Source: an uncultured Blautia sp. (GTDB taxonomy: Bacteria; Bacillota; Clostridia; Lachnospirales; Lachnospiraceae). Taken from it: a stretch of DNA of 64,000 nt. Below, piece after piece: positions 1 through 8,801 of this stretch (within the stretch, counting starts at the first letter, position 1; each line of letters begins with the position of its first letter). Where the stretch lies: NCBI GenBank assembly GCA_934394595.1, contig CAKRRX010000001.1:51337-115336 (forward strand). The letters run 5' to 3'. A model generated the notes under the pieces. It had not been told where the DNA came from and made no database searches. It saw only the letters and a list, made by a program, of their open reading frames with translations. The position numbers and the translations under genes were made by a program.

Positions 1-287
1 TCCTGTTCGCATCCCTTTTCCAGCCATTTTTCCTGAAGGTTTTCGATTTCCAGCTGGATTTTGCTCTGCTCTTCTTTCTCATAAATTTCCCGGAAGGAGG
101 CTGTAAATTCCCTGCCTTTTCCAAGAATATCAAGAACTGGCGTAAGTAGCATTGTGATAAGCAATAGCCCCATAAATAACCGCACATAACGCTGATATTT
201 TTCCGTAGGCACCAGATGAAGGATCATGGTCAGCAAAATATAAAAAACAGCAAGATATCGGATCCAGTTGTAGATTGCTTCTTTCAT
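1..287 (-). CDS. spoIIIAF: Stage III sporulation protein AF (partial, 3' end outside window)
   Basis: SpoIIIAF is part of the SpoIIIA-SpoIIQ channel complex, which joins mother cell and forespore and supports late forespore gene expression. The start ATG is at 287; 95 codons are visible before the window edge. The N-terminus opens MKEAIYNWIRYLAVFYILL and has two hydrophobic segments (about residues 8-28 and 38-56), the usual SpoIIIAF membrane anchor, followed by a charged region (EEQSKIQLEIENLQEKWLEK) that begins the soluble domain. It follows spoIIIAE by 3 nt, so the order AA-AB-AC-AD-AE-AF is intact. spoIIIAG/AH would be expected just outside the window. Confidence 0.9.
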   Translation of the reverse strand, partial: MKEAIYNWIRYLAVFYILLTMILHLVPTEKYQRYVRLFMGLLLITMLLTPVLDILGKGREFTASFREIYEKEEQSKIQLEIENLQEKWLEKGCEQ

Positions 288-290
288 GAT

Positions 291-1481
291 TCACCCCCGG
301 ACTGTAGCCATCAAAATCACAAAGGTCAGAATGCATAGAATCTCTGCAGTGAGCACAATACGCAGCAGCAGTGCACAACCCTCCCCCATAGTTTCCAGGC
401 ATCCCACGATCCTTTTGTCGGACACCGGCTGTGCCACTGCAGCCAGAAAGCGGTAAGAAACAGACAGAAGGCCATAATGAAGCATCGGCTGCACCCCGAT
501 AAAAACCACTGCGATCACAGCCACTGCTCCAAGACAGTTTTTCACCAGCACAGTTCCCGTCAGGATCAGTTCTGTCACTGCATTTACCGCATTTCCCACT
601 GCTGGTATGGCACTAACCGTTTTTCCAAGGGCTGTCCTTCGCACTGCATCCATGGCCGGAGCCACAAGTCCCTGGACAGCCTGCAGTCCAAGAACTGCCC
701 CCAGCATGGTCTTCAGTCCCCAGTTTATAAGCGTTTCCAGAAGTTCTGCCATTTTGCTCAGCATATCCTCCCTGGTAAGATTGTTCACCAGACACAAGAG
801 AATGTACATGTTCGCACCTGGAAGCAAAAGGGTCAGAAGAACCCACTGCACCAGCCAGACCAAAAGCAGTACTCCTTGATAAAAAACAGCTGCACTGATT
901 GTCCCGGAGGCGGCTGCAACTGCTGTAAAATAAGCCGGGGCAAGTCCTTTCATAAATTCTGTCATCCACCGAAGCTGTTTTTCCAGAGAATTTCCAAGTT
1001 CCTGATAGGCACTGATCAGAATTGTAAATAAAAGCAGATAGATCATATAAAAACAAACATCCCCGATCTGCCCGTTTTCAAATACCTCCGCAAAATTAGA
1101 AAAAATAGCAGCCACCAGTACCAGAAACAAAATCCTGAAAAAGGTCTGTTTTTCCCCTTCAATGCGGCTGAAAAAAAGGCCATGCAGAAATTCCCGCACC
1201 GCCTCTTCTGAAAGGACCTGTTTTCCCTCTGTCATTTCTTTCACTGCTTTTTCCAGCGAAAAGCTCTCTTTTCCAAGTGCTTCATCCAGAAGCTGCTGCA
1301 CCTGTTCAAAAGACATTTCATCCACAAGATCCCCTGTAATATCATAGGATAAACCCGAAGTATCCTCGTAAAAAGTGTCCCCCTTCTTTTCCTGTGCCTG
1401 AGCCAGAACGCTCTCTTTTCCAAATAAAAGCCACATCAGCAGCAGAAAAAAAAGAAATCCTGTTTTTCCCTTTCCTCTCAT
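291..1481 (-). CDS. spoIIIAE: Stage III sporulation protein AE
   Basis: SpoIIIAE is a polytopic membrane subunit of the SpoIIIA channel in the mother-cell engulfing membrane. The 396-aa product has a signal-like N-terminus (GKTGFLFFLLLMWLLFGKE) and a polar region, then several hydrophobic helices from about residue 120 to the end, including the family-typical segment with GAVLGLQAVQGLVAPAMDAV and IPAVGNAVNAVTELILTGTV. Length matches the family (about 390-400 aa). It overlaps spoIIIAD by 4 nt (ATGA), which suggests translational coupling. Confidence 0.95.
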   Translation of the reverse strand: MRGKGKTGFLFFLLLMWLLFGKESVLAQAQEKKGDTFYEDTSGLSYDITGDLVDEMSFEQVQQLLDEALGKESFSLEKAVKEMTEGKQVLSEEAVREFLHGLFFSRIEGEKQTFFRILFLVLVAAIFSNFAEVFENGQIGDVCFYMIYLLLFTILISAYQELGNSLEKQLRWMTEFMKGLAPAYFTAVAAASGTISAAVFYQGVLLLVWLVQWVLLTLLLPGANMYILLCLVNNLTREDMLSKMAELLETLINWGLKTMLGAVLGLQAVQGLVAPAMDAVRRTALGKTVSAIPAVGNAVNAVTELILTGTVLVKNCLGAVAVIAVVFIGVQPMLHYGLLSVSYRFLAAVAQPVSDKRIVGCLETMGEGCALLLRIVLTAEILCILTFVILMATVRG

Positions 1482-1864
1482 ATCATAAAATCCTGTATAG
1501 TTTCCAGAAGAGCAAGCAGCACCGGCATGCTCAGAATCATCACCGAAAGCTTACAGAACAGCTCGATCTGTGCCGCTGTGGTACCATAGCCTGCATCTTT
1601 ACAGATTCCAGATGCAAATTGTCCGATATAAGTAATCCCTACCATCCGGATCAGAGTAGAAACATACCCTGATTCTGAAGGCAGCATGTCCTGTATCCTT
1701 CCCATTGTCTCAAAGAGATAAGCCACCTTCCCCACTGCCAGTCCCATGATCACCAGACCGATTCCCATGGTAATAAAACAGGCGTATTCCGGTCTGGTTC
1801 CTTTCATCAGAAAACCAAGCATCACACCGCATACGCCTAACAGAGAAATCTTTGCAATATCCAT
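1478..1864 (-). CDS. spoIIIAD: Stage III sporulation protein AD
   Basis: A 128-aa polytopic membrane protein of the SpoIIIA complex. Hydrophobic helices cover most of its length (KISLLGVCGVMLGFLMKG near the N-terminus, ELFCKLSVMILSMPVLLALL near the C-terminus). The segment YIGQFASGICKDAGYGTTAAQIE is characteristic of SpoIIIAD. It lies between spoIIIAC and spoIIIAE in the standard order. Confidence 0.95.
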   Translation of the reverse strand: MDIAKISLLGVCGVMLGFLMKGTRPEYACFITMGIGLVIMGLAVGKVAYLFETMGRIQDMLPSESGYVSTLIRMVGITYIGQFASGICKDAGYGTTAAQIELFCKLSVMILSMPVLLALLETIQDFMI

Positions 1865-1880
1865 ACCCTTCCCTCTCTAT

Positions 1881-2075
1881 TCAGAGTTCAAACAGTTTTT
1901 TGATACTGTCAAATAATTCATATATATATGGAACGATCCAGAACAACACCACCAGAAGACCGGCAAGACTTACCAGAAAGGCCTGTTCTTCCCTGCCACT
2001 GTGTTTCAGGATCTGAGACAGGATGGAAACCAGGATCCCCACTGCGGCAATTTTGAAAATAATACTGACTTCCAA
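1881..2075 (-). CDS. spoIIIAC: Stage III sporulation protein AC (TTG start)
   Basis: A 64-aa protein with two membrane helices (IIFKIAAVGILVSILSQIL and FLVSLAGLLVVLFWIVPYIY), the normal size for SpoIIIAC, a small membrane component of the mother cell-forespore channel. The open frame extends upstream to a possible 96-aa form, but family length and the preceding purine-rich GGAGGAAGGGAGAG sequence favour the TTG at 2075, reading M-E-V-S-I-I-F-K. Confidence 0.85.
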   Translation of the reverse strand: MEVSIIFKIAAVGILVSILSQILKHSGREEQAFLVSLAGLLVVLFWIVPYIYELFDSIKKLFEL

Positions 2076-2164
2076 CCGTCTCTCCCTTCCTCCTGACAGA
2101 ATTGTCCATATTCTTTCAAACAAGCTTTGCCATCTGTGGCAAAACAGCCCTACAGTCTGCAAGC

Positions 2165-2683
2165 TTACCACATCAGCACTGCCAGAAAAATACCTCCGAG
2201 AATTCCAAGACTTCGATATACCTTTTTCTTTTCCGGCGCTTTTTTTCGAAGCAGCACCAGTTTTTCTGTCATTTCCTCTTCCAGAAGTGTAAGCTGCCCC
2301 AGCTGCATCTTTTTATCCAGATATCCCAGGCATCCTCCAAGAGACAAAAAGCAGTTTCTATCCTCCTCACTGAGCCTGTCAAGAGGCAGCTCCCTCATGG
2401 CACATTCCTGAAAAAAATCCCCAAAAGAGCAGCCGTTTTTTTTCTTCATGCTCTGCACCAATTGTTCAAAAAATGCCCGGTATTCCCCGGACATTTTATC
2501 AGCCACTGCCAGGAAAGCATCCTCCAGGGAAGCTCCTGTACAGCGGATTTCTCCTTTTAGTAAAGAAAGGATCCGAATCAGACTTTCCAGAATTTTCACC
2601 TTTTCTGTGAGTTCCAGACTTTTACAAAGTCCCATTCCCATTGCGGATAAGATGATAAGAAAAATACCTGTCAACTTCAGCAT
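2165..2683 (-). CDS. spoIIIAB: Stage III sporulation protein AB
   Basis: A 172-aa protein with one N-terminal helix (LTGIFLIILSAMGMGLCKS), a central soluble helical domain with GEIRCTGASLEDAF, and a hydrophobic C-terminal tail (LGILGGIFLAVLMW). SpoIIIAB resembles GspF-type platform proteins of type II secretion and partners the SpoIIIAA ATPase. Length matches the family. The start overlaps the end of spoIIIAA by 7 nt; the gap to spoIIIAC is 89 nt and holds no gene. Confidence 0.93.
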   Translation of the reverse strand: MLKLTGIFLIILSAMGMGLCKSLELTEKVKILESLIRILSLLKGEIRCTGASLEDAFLAVADKMSGEYRAFFEQLVQSMKKKNGCSFGDFFQECAMRELPLDRLSEEDRNCFLSLGGCLGYLDKKMQLGQLTLLEEEMTEKLVLLRKKAPEKKKVYRSLGILGGIFLAVLMW

Positions 2684-3543
2684 GGCATTCCATTTCTGTC
2701 ATAAATTCCCTGCACCACTCCTGCATGTTCTCCCCGATCCAGGAAAATATAACGTTCAAATACTCTCTGACGCACCATTTTCTCAAAAAGAGGCTGATGG
2801 ATCACATCCTCCAGGGAACTGCCGTGAGCTGTCGCGATCACTTTACAGCCACTGTGGATCACAGATTCCATTGCTTTAAAATCTTCTTCCCTTCCAAGTT
2901 CATCTACAGCCACCACAGAAGGCGCCATAGAACGGATCAGCATCTCCATTCCCTCTGCTTTCGGGCAGCCATCCAGCACGTCTGTGCGCATTCCCAGATC
3001 ATTCTGGGGAACGCCCTGATAACAGCCGGCAAGCTCACTTCGCTCATCCACTACTCCTACCGTCAGTCCGGGAAGTTTCTCTTTCCCATTACTTAGCTGA
3101 CGTATAATGTCACGGAGCAAGGTGGTCTTTCCCCCTCTTGGCGGGGAAACGATCAAGGTGTGAGCTACCCAGTTATTCCGCCTGATATAGGGCATCACTG
3201 AATCTGCACAGCCAACCACCTGATGAGCCAGTCTCACATTGATGCAGGAAATATATTTCATTCCCCTGATCTCGTTTCCATCCAGGATCACCTTTCCGGT
3301 GACGCCCACCCGATGTCCGCCCTGAACGCTTAAAAAGCCCTGGCGAAGTTCATTCTCATAAGAATACAGAGAGTATCCGCTTATATACTCCATGGTTTCC
3401 TTCAGGTCTTCCCTGGTGACCACATACTGTCCTTCCTTGTCTGTGAGAAATCCCTCTCCTCCGTCATAGGTATAAAACAGTGGTCGCCCTACTCTCAGGC
3501 GTATTTCATATATTTTATCATAATCAAGTTCCGCATCCATCAA
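2677..3543 (-). CDS. spoIIIAA: Stage III sporulation protein AA, secretion-type ATPase
   Basis: First gene of the spoIIIA operon. SpoIIIAA is a cytoplasmic ATPase related to secretion ATPases. The Walker A motif is SPPRGGKTTLLRD (about residue 134), the Walker B-like motif is VAVDELG, and VVDERSELAG lies between. The first ATG is at 3543, but codons upstream still match the family (…NLFAGNIRRLL before MDAELDYDKIYEIRLR). The only codon at ideal spacing from the upstream GAGAGGTG is an ATA at 3594, which would give 305 aa. The N-terminus is therefore uncertain. A weak SigE-like -10 (CATATATT) lies just upstream. Confidence 0.93.
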   Translation of the reverse strand: MMDAELDYDKIYEIRLRVGRPLFYTYDGGEGFLTDKEGQYVVTREDLKETMEYISGYSLYSYENELRQGFLSVQGGHRVGVTGKVILDGNEIRGMKYISCINVRLAHQVVGCADSVMPYIRRNNWVAHTLIVSPPRGGKTTLLRDIIRQLSNGKEKLPGLTVGVVDERSELAGCYQGVPQNDLGMRTDVLDGCPKAEGMEMLIRSMAPSVVAVDELGREEDFKAMESVIHSGCKVIATAHGSSLEDVIHQPLFEKMVRQRVFERYIFLDRGEHAGVVQGIYDRNGMPC

Positions 3544-3663
3544 CAGTCTGCGGATATTCCCCGCAAACAGGTTCTGAATCTGCTCTGCTTCTATCTTGTA
3601 TCACCTCTCAATTTTAATATATGTGGACAATCTCTGATTCATGACCGAAAACCGAAGCCTTTT

Positions 3664-4791
3664 TCATTCGCTCTTCTGATATTCATCCATCCTGGGAAGA
3701 CTCAGCTTCAGAACTCTGTCCACGATATTCACAGATGCTGCACTGTATGCGTAGGCTGCAGATTCAAACAGTACATAGAGGTCATCTCCATCTACAAAAA
3801 TCTGCTCGATTCGCTCAGGAAAACGGTAACTGACAGCGGAATTTTCATCTACGTAAAGACGCTTATCAGATTTTTCATAGAATACTACCCTGGATGGCAG
3901 GATTCCAAATGAATGGGATAAAAGCAATTTATCATTATAAAAAGCCATACCCTGAGCCTGTTCGGAAATGGTGGAATATTCAAGAGGCACTGCCATCTCA
4001 AAATTCATCTCCAGCCCTTCATCCATGGTGTTGATCAGTTTTCCTTTGTCGTCCACTGCATAGCGCGCGATGGCACTTTCTGTATATTTTGTAAAACAGC
4101 CCACGTACAGACAGCCTTCGTAAAATGTCATAAAAGAATCTCTTACGATTCCATACAGGCTTGCCACCTGATTGGTGACAATGGGACGGGGATTTTCATC
4201 ATAATTGTAATTCTCAATATTCTCCATAGTCAGGCTGACCGCCTGGGCAAGCTCCTGGGTATTGGAGGAATACCACAGGATCTGATGTTCACTGTCGTAA
4301 GCCAGACCGCCTACATGAGGCTGCCCGGGCAAAATGATTTCTTTTATAAATCTATGTGATTCTTTGTTGATCATATAGATCACAGAATTGTGCTTTTTTG
4401 CATGGCAATAGGCACTGATAAAAACATAATCCTCTGTAACCGCCAGCCCCTGAGGTGTCATTGTAGTACACATGGCCGGTGTATCACCTTCACTGGTAAG
4501 GAAGGTTCTGGTAGATTTCAGCCCGGGAATGATATAGGTTCCATATTCCCGCTCCTTTTTGTGGTCTTCGAAGGCAAATGCCATCAGCTCCTCTTTCTGG
4601 GAGAGCATCTGGATCTGTCCTCTTAAGGTATAATAGGCCGCCTCCTGATTGGTAACTTTTCTTTTTGTGGGAGGCTCATTTCTTCCCCTGTATATAAAGG
4701 CATAGGCCAGGTAAGAACCCACAAGGACCAGGACCATAAGCAGGATCCTGAACCAGAAAATGCGGTTTCTCCATTTCTTTCTTTTTGTCAT
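3664..4791 (-). CDS. Membrane-anchored protein of unknown function (possible beta-propeller)
   Basis: A 375-aa protein I do not recognise as a named family. It has a basic N-terminus (MTKRKKWRNR), one membrane helix (about residues 11-33) and a large extracytoplasmic domain. That domain has repeated blade-like stretches such as TPQGLAVTEDYVFISAY, HVGGLAYDSEHQILWYSS, GCLYVGCFTK and GMAFYNDKLLLSHS, typical of YncE/WD-like propellers. A better ribosome binding site (AAAGGATAC) precedes an ATG at 4828 in another frame. Removing one A from the A5 tract near 4790 would join the frames as METETIAEAVKNNDKRKKW, so the true N-terminus may be longer. Confidence 0.7.
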   Translation of the reverse strand: MTKRKKWRNRIFWFRILLMVLVLVGSYLAYAFIYRGRNEPPTKRKVTNQEAAYYTLRGQIQMLSQKEELMAFAFEDHKKEREYGTYIIPGLKSTRTFLTSEGDTPAMCTTMTPQGLAVTEDYVFISAYCHAKKHNSVIYMINKESHRFIKEIILPGQPHVGGLAYDSEHQILWYSSNTQELAQAVSLTMENIENYNYDENPRPIVTNQVASLYGIVRDSFMTFYEGCLYVGCFTKYTESAIARYAVDDKGKLINTMDEGLEMNFEMAVPLEYSTISEQAQGMAFYNDKLLLSHSFGILPSRVVFYEKSDKRLYVDENSAVSYRFPERIEQIFVDGDDLYVLFESAAYAYSAASVNIVDRVLKLSLPRMDEYQKSE

Positions 4792-4894
4792 TGTTCTTCA
4801 CTGCTTCCGCAATTGTCTCTGTTTCCATGTATCCTTTTGTTCTTTTAATTTCGAACAACATTTCCCATTATACTTTATATTTTCCATGTTTACA

Positions 4895-4927
4895 AGAGGG
4901 ACTGTGAATTCCCCTCACAGTCCCTCT
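4895..4927 (-). terminator. Inverted repeat downstream of the UvrD-like gene
   Basis: Perfect 13-bp arms (AGAGGGACTGTGA / TCACAGTCCCTCT) separated by 7 nt, overlapping the helicase stop codon. The following T-run on the minus strand is weak, so termination is probable, not certain. Confidence 0.6.
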
Positions 4928-6752
4928 ACAATCCGGTTTCCTCCAGAAATCTGGATGGATCTCTCTCTTTTTCATACTGGCGCCTTACATAGCACAGCAT
5001 CAGCTCTTTTTTTGCCCTCGTCATCCCCACATAAAAAAGTCTTCGTTCCTCTTCCAGGGCTTCTGCCAAAACTGCTTTCCGATAAGGAATGCTGCCCTCA
5101 TTTACATTCATAATGTAAACTTTATCGTATTCCAGACCCTTTACTGCATGGAGCGTGGACACAACCACACCTTCCCTTTTGTTTTCCTGTTTTTTTGCCT
5201 GCTCTGCCAGCTTTTTGGTATATTCTTCTATGTAGGCCTGCCACTCATCCAGGCTTTTCATTCCTTTTGCGCTTTCCTGGATCCGGTCCAATACCTCAAG
5301 AAGCTCCTCCGGTCGTATCCTGCGGTACTGGGCATACTCCATCAGATACTCTTCATACCCCATACCTTTCCGGATAAAATTCACAGCTGCATAGGGTGCT
5401 AATGCAGCCAGGATACGAAGATGCGTCTCCAGAGTGGTAATACGATCACACATCCAGTCTTTTTCCTTATAGAATTCCCGCAATGCATCAAAAGATACCA
5501 CTGAAGAATTCAAGGCATCTCTTGCGATATAGCGATTTGGCCGGTTCATGATCTCCAGAAATGTTTTCCTTGTCCTGTCTCCGGCTGCCATTTTCATATA
5601 TGCCATCAGATTTCTGCAGATCCAGTGGCGAAAAAGATTGGGGAGCTGTTCTTTCATGGTAAAGGGGATCTGGTACTCCATCAGCGCCCCCACAAGGCCC
5701 TCTGCCTCTTGATTGGTGCGAAACAAAATTGCCGTATCTTCCAGTGCTTCCCCCGCTTCCAGCCTTTTTTTCAAAAATGAAGCGGCCTTTATATATTCTT
5801 CTCTTGGATTGTCAAATTCCAGAAGCTTCACAGGCTTTCCCTGCTCATTTGGTGTGGAAAGCTTTTTCTGAAAACGTTTCCTGTTACAGTCGATCACATT
5901 TATAGCTGCCTGTAAAACACTTTTGGTACAGCGGTAATTGATATTTAAAAGCACGGTCTCTGCTTTTGGATAATCTCTGGTAAAATTCAGCATGATCTCC
6001 GGCTTTGCCCCACGGAAATGATAGATGGACTGATCATCATCCCCTACAATAAACAGATTATCTGCCGGTTTTGCCAGCATTCTCACAATATCATATTGAA
6101 GGTGATTGATGTCCTGAAACTCATCTACCATGATATACTGGAATTTTCTCTGCCACGCTGCCAGAATATCCTTCCGCTTTTCAAAAAGCTCATAGCACCA
6201 CAGCAGCATATCGTCAAAGTCCAGCTTCCGTCTCTGACGCAGGGTTTTCTGATACCCATTGTAAATCTGGCGGAATATCTCATCCGGACAGCTGGAAGAA
6301 TAATAGTGTTCCAGAGAAATCCGGTTTCCTTTTACCACACTGATCTCTTTTGCCACATCCTCCTGGAAATCTCCTTCCTGAGCCAGCTCCTGCCCAAATT
6401 CCAGAGTCATTTCTTTCAAAATGGAATATTTTTCTTCCTCTGACAAAATGTTCCCTGCCCCAAGCCCATAGGCCTGCTTCAGGATTCCATAAAACACGCC
6501 ATGAAAAGTCCCAAAGGTAACAGCTGTAGAAGTCTGTCCTGTAAACTTCAGGAAACGTTCCTTCATTTCCTTTGCAGCTGCCCTGGAAAAAGTCACAACA
6601 AGAACAGAGGACGCAGGTATCTTCCCCTCACCAGTCATATATGCAGTTCTTTCCACGATCACTGAGGTTTTCCCCGAACCGGGGCCTGCCAGAACCATCA
6701 TAGGTCCTGACAGGTGGGCGATTGCCCTTAATTGAGATGGATTTTTCTTCAT
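4926..6752 (-). CDS. UvrD/REP-type ATP-dependent DNA helicase (short form)
   Basis: A 608-aa superfamily 1A 3'-5' DNA helicase. It shows the Q-motif (NPSQLRAI), Walker A AGPGSGKTS (residues 22-30), motif Ia (VVTFSRAAAKEM), Walker B VDEFQDI, motif III (VGDDDQSIYHFRGA), motif IV (LNINYRC), motif V (VSTLHAVKGLEYDKVYI) and motif VI (ERRLFYVGMTRAKKEL). It is shorter than classical PcrA (about 720-750 aa), and a second, longer paralogue lies at 14,666. Its stop is adjacent to the start region of gltX in a compact minus-strand run. Role in repair or recombination is inferred from family only. Confidence 0.93.
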   Translation of the reverse strand: MKKNPSQLRAIAHLSGPMMVLAGPGSGKTSVIVERTAYMTGEGKIPASSVLVVTFSRAAAKEMKERFLKFTGQTSTAVTFGTFHGVFYGILKQAYGLGAGNILSEEEKYSILKEMTLEFGQELAQEGDFQEDVAKEISVVKGNRISLEHYYSSSCPDEIFRQIYNGYQKTLRQRRKLDFDDMLLWCYELFEKRKDILAAWQRKFQYIMVDEFQDINHLQYDIVRMLAKPADNLFIVGDDDQSIYHFRGAKPEIMLNFTRDYPKAETVLLNINYRCTKSVLQAAINVIDCNRKRFQKKLSTPNEQGKPVKLLEFDNPREEYIKAASFLKKRLEAGEALEDTAILFRTNQEAEGLVGALMEYQIPFTMKEQLPNLFRHWICRNLMAYMKMAAGDRTRKTFLEIMNRPNRYIARDALNSSVVSFDALREFYKEKDWMCDRITTLETHLRILAALAPYAAVNFIRKGMGYEEYLMEYAQYRRIRPEELLEVLDRIQESAKGMKSLDEWQAYIEEYTKKLAEQAKKQENKREGVVVSTLHAVKGLEYDKVYIMNVNEGSIPYRKAVLAEALEEERRLFYVGMTRAKKELMLCYVRRQYEKERDPSRFLEETGL

Positions 6753-8206
6753 TACAGATTTTCAAGCTTCTCGATAGCTGCTTTCACACGGCGGATGGTC
6801 TCATCCTTACCGATGATCTCCATGATCTCTGTAGCCCCGGCAGGTGTCATCTGCTTGCCGGAAACAGCGGTACGAAGGGGCCACATCACATAGCCGTTCT
6901 TATAGCCTTTTTCTTTCACAAATGCACTTAAAGAAGCAAACAGCGGATCATTGGTATAATCCTCCTGAGCCTCCAGTAACGGAAGTACCTCTTTCAGAAC
7001 AGCAAGAGAAGTCTCCTCGTTGGTTTTCATTTTCTTATGACAGTACATGGACGCATCGTACTGCGGAACCTCCTGAAAGAAATCAATCAGTGCCGGGATA
7101 TCCGGGAAAGTTTCAATTCTGGTCTGAACCATTCCAGCGATCTTCCTGAAGTTGAAATCTCCCTTCAGAACCTCTTTCATGTATGGAAGGGCTTTCTCAT
7201 AGAATACTTCCGGATCCATTTTCTTAATGTACTCACCATTCATCCAGCGAAGCTTATTGATATCAAATACAGCCGGAGACTTGTTGATATGGTGATAATC
7301 AAATTTCTCAACCAGCTCCGGAAGACTGAAGATCTCATTATTATCTGCCGGACTCCATCCAAGAAGTGCAACGTAGTTCACAATTGCCTCTGAAACAAAT
7401 CCCTGGTCCAGAAGATCCTCATAAGAGGAATGTCCGGAACGCTTGGACAGCTTGGCATGGGTTTCATCTGTGATCAGCGGACAATGTACATATACCGGGA
7501 TTTCCCAGCCAAAAGCCTCATAAATACGGTTATATTTCGGAGAAGAAGAAAGATACTCATTTCCTCTTACCACGTGGGTGATTCCCATAAGATGGTCATC
7601 TACAACGTTTGCAAAATTGTAGGTAGGATATCCGTCAGATTTGATCAGGATCAGATCCTCCAGTTCCTCATTATTCACTGTGATGTCTCCGTAGATCACA
7701 TCATGGAACGTAGTAGTTCCCTCTGTAGGCATGTTAAAGCGGATAACATGAGGCTCACCTGCCTCAAGACGGCGCTGTACCTCTTCCTTGGAAAGTCTCA
7801 GACAACGCTTGTCATAGATGGAAATTTCCTTACCTGCGACCACACGCTTCATACTCTCCAGTTCTTCCTTCTGGCAGAAGCAGTAATAAGCATCTCCCTG
7901 CTCTACAAGCTGCTTTGCATATTTCAGGTAGATTCCCTGAGCCTGGCGCTCACTCTGTACGTACGGGCCATATCCTCCGTCCTTGTCTGGTCCCTCATCA
8001 TGAAGAAGGCCAGTCTTCTCCATAGTACGGTAAATAATATCAACTGCACCCTCTACATAACGCTCCTGGTCTGTATCCTCAATACGGAGAATAAAATCTC
8101 CACCCTCATGCTTGGTAATAAGATATGCGTATAACGCAGTACGTAAGTTTCCAACATGCATTCTGCCAGTAGGGCTTGGTGCAAATCTGGTTCTGATCTT
8201 TGTCAT
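6752..8206 (-). CDS. gltX: Glutamyl-tRNA synthetase
   Basis: A 484-aa class I aminoacyl-tRNA synthetase that charges tRNA-Glu, or also tRNA-Gln where an amidotransferase pathway is used. The HIGH-type signature is [16 protein letters not shown] near the N-terminus and the KMSKS-type loop is AKLSKRSG. The length fits bacterial GltX. The C-terminus carries the anticodon-binding helical domain. It shares its end position with the start of the downstream helicase. Confidence 0.97.
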   Translation of the reverse strand: MTKIRTRFAPSPTGRMHVGNLRTALYAYLITKHEGGDFILRIEDTDQERYVEGAVDIIYRTMEKTGLLHDEGPDKDGGYGPYVQSERQAQGIYLKYAKQLVEQGDAYYCFCQKEELESMKRVVAGKEISIYDKRCLRLSKEEVQRRLEAGEPHVIRFNMPTEGTTTFHDVIYGDITVNNEELEDLILIKSDGYPTYNFANVVDDHLMGITHVVRGNEYLSSSPKYNRIYEAFGWEIPVYVHCPLITDETHAKLSKRSGHSSYEDLLDQGFVSEAIVNYVALLGWSPADNNEIFSLPELVEKFDYHHINKSPAVFDINKLRWMNGEYIKKMDPEVFYEKALPYMKEVLKGDFNFRKIAGMVQTRIETFPDIPALIDFFQEVPQYDASMYCHKKMKTNEETSLAVLKEVLPLLEAQEDYTNDPLFASLSAFVKEKGYKNGYVMWPLRTAVSGKQMTPAGATEIMEIIGKDETIRRVKAAIEKLENL

Positions 8207-8274
8207 TTCTTCTCTATTCTCCCTGTTTCTTATTTCTTATCTTCTGCTGTCTTTTCGTACAGCTGTCTTTTCAC

Positions 8275-8304
8275 ATTATATACCTAATCCATTCAAAATG
8301 TCCA
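8275..8304 (-). promoter_or_regulatory. Predicted sigma-A promoter for gltX
   Basis: On the minus strand TGGACA (8304-8299), an 18-bp spacer and TATAAT (8280-8275) lie about 70 nt upstream of the gltX start. The 238-nt interval between acpP and gltX holds no gene I can support. Confidence 0.5.
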
Positions 8305-8444
8305 TAGAAAAAAATCCCCCTGTAACCAGAGTATATCCCGATCTGTTACTCTGCGAATATGCCAAAAATCGGACTGTACACATCGCAAAAATAACTTTAC
8401 AGACAAAAACTCCGGTCTCAGGGAGATCAATGGCACAATCACAA

Positions 8445-8678
8445 TTATGCATCAATTCCTTTGTCTCTGAGATAATCGATGACATCACCAACAGTATTCA
8501 GCTCTGTAAGCTCCTCTGCCGGAATCTCGATATTGTACTCATCTTCCAGTGCCATAACAAGCTCGAAGAGATCAAGGGAATCTGCTCCCAGGTCATCCTT
8601 AAATGAAGTATCTGCTGTAATTGTCTCTGCATCGCAGTTAAGCTGCTCTGCGATCATCTCGCTCATCTTTTCTAACAT
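8445..8678 (-). CDS. acpP: Acyl carrier protein
   Basis: A 77-aa acidic four-helix protein carrying acyl chains as thioesters during fatty-acid synthesis. The phosphopantetheine attachment serine is in the motif DLGADSLDLFELVMALE. The length and the C-terminus (TVGDVIDYLRDKG) are normal. It has its own predicted promoter upstream. It is not next to fab genes here, so it could be the housekeeping copy or a second ACP. Confidence 0.94.
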   Translation of the reverse strand: MLEKMSEMIAEQLNCDAETITADTSFKDDLGADSLDLFELVMALEDEYNIEIPAEELTELNTVGDVIDYLRDKGIDA

Positions 8679-8747
8679 TGCTCATTCTCCTTTAAATAAA
8701 ATATCTCCAAACCGGCTTCCAAGCGCCGTATGTCATACACTGCGGAA

Positions 8748-8776
8748 AGTATATAATCTGATGGCTCATTTGTCAA
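8748..8776 (-). promoter_or_regulatory. Predicted sigma-A promoter for acpP
   Basis: Minus strand TTGACA (8776-8771), 17-bp spacer, TATACT (8753-8748), about 70 nt upstream of acpP. Near-consensus. Confidence 0.65.
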
Positions 8777-8801
8777 GAGAATTATATACACAATCCACTA
8801 T

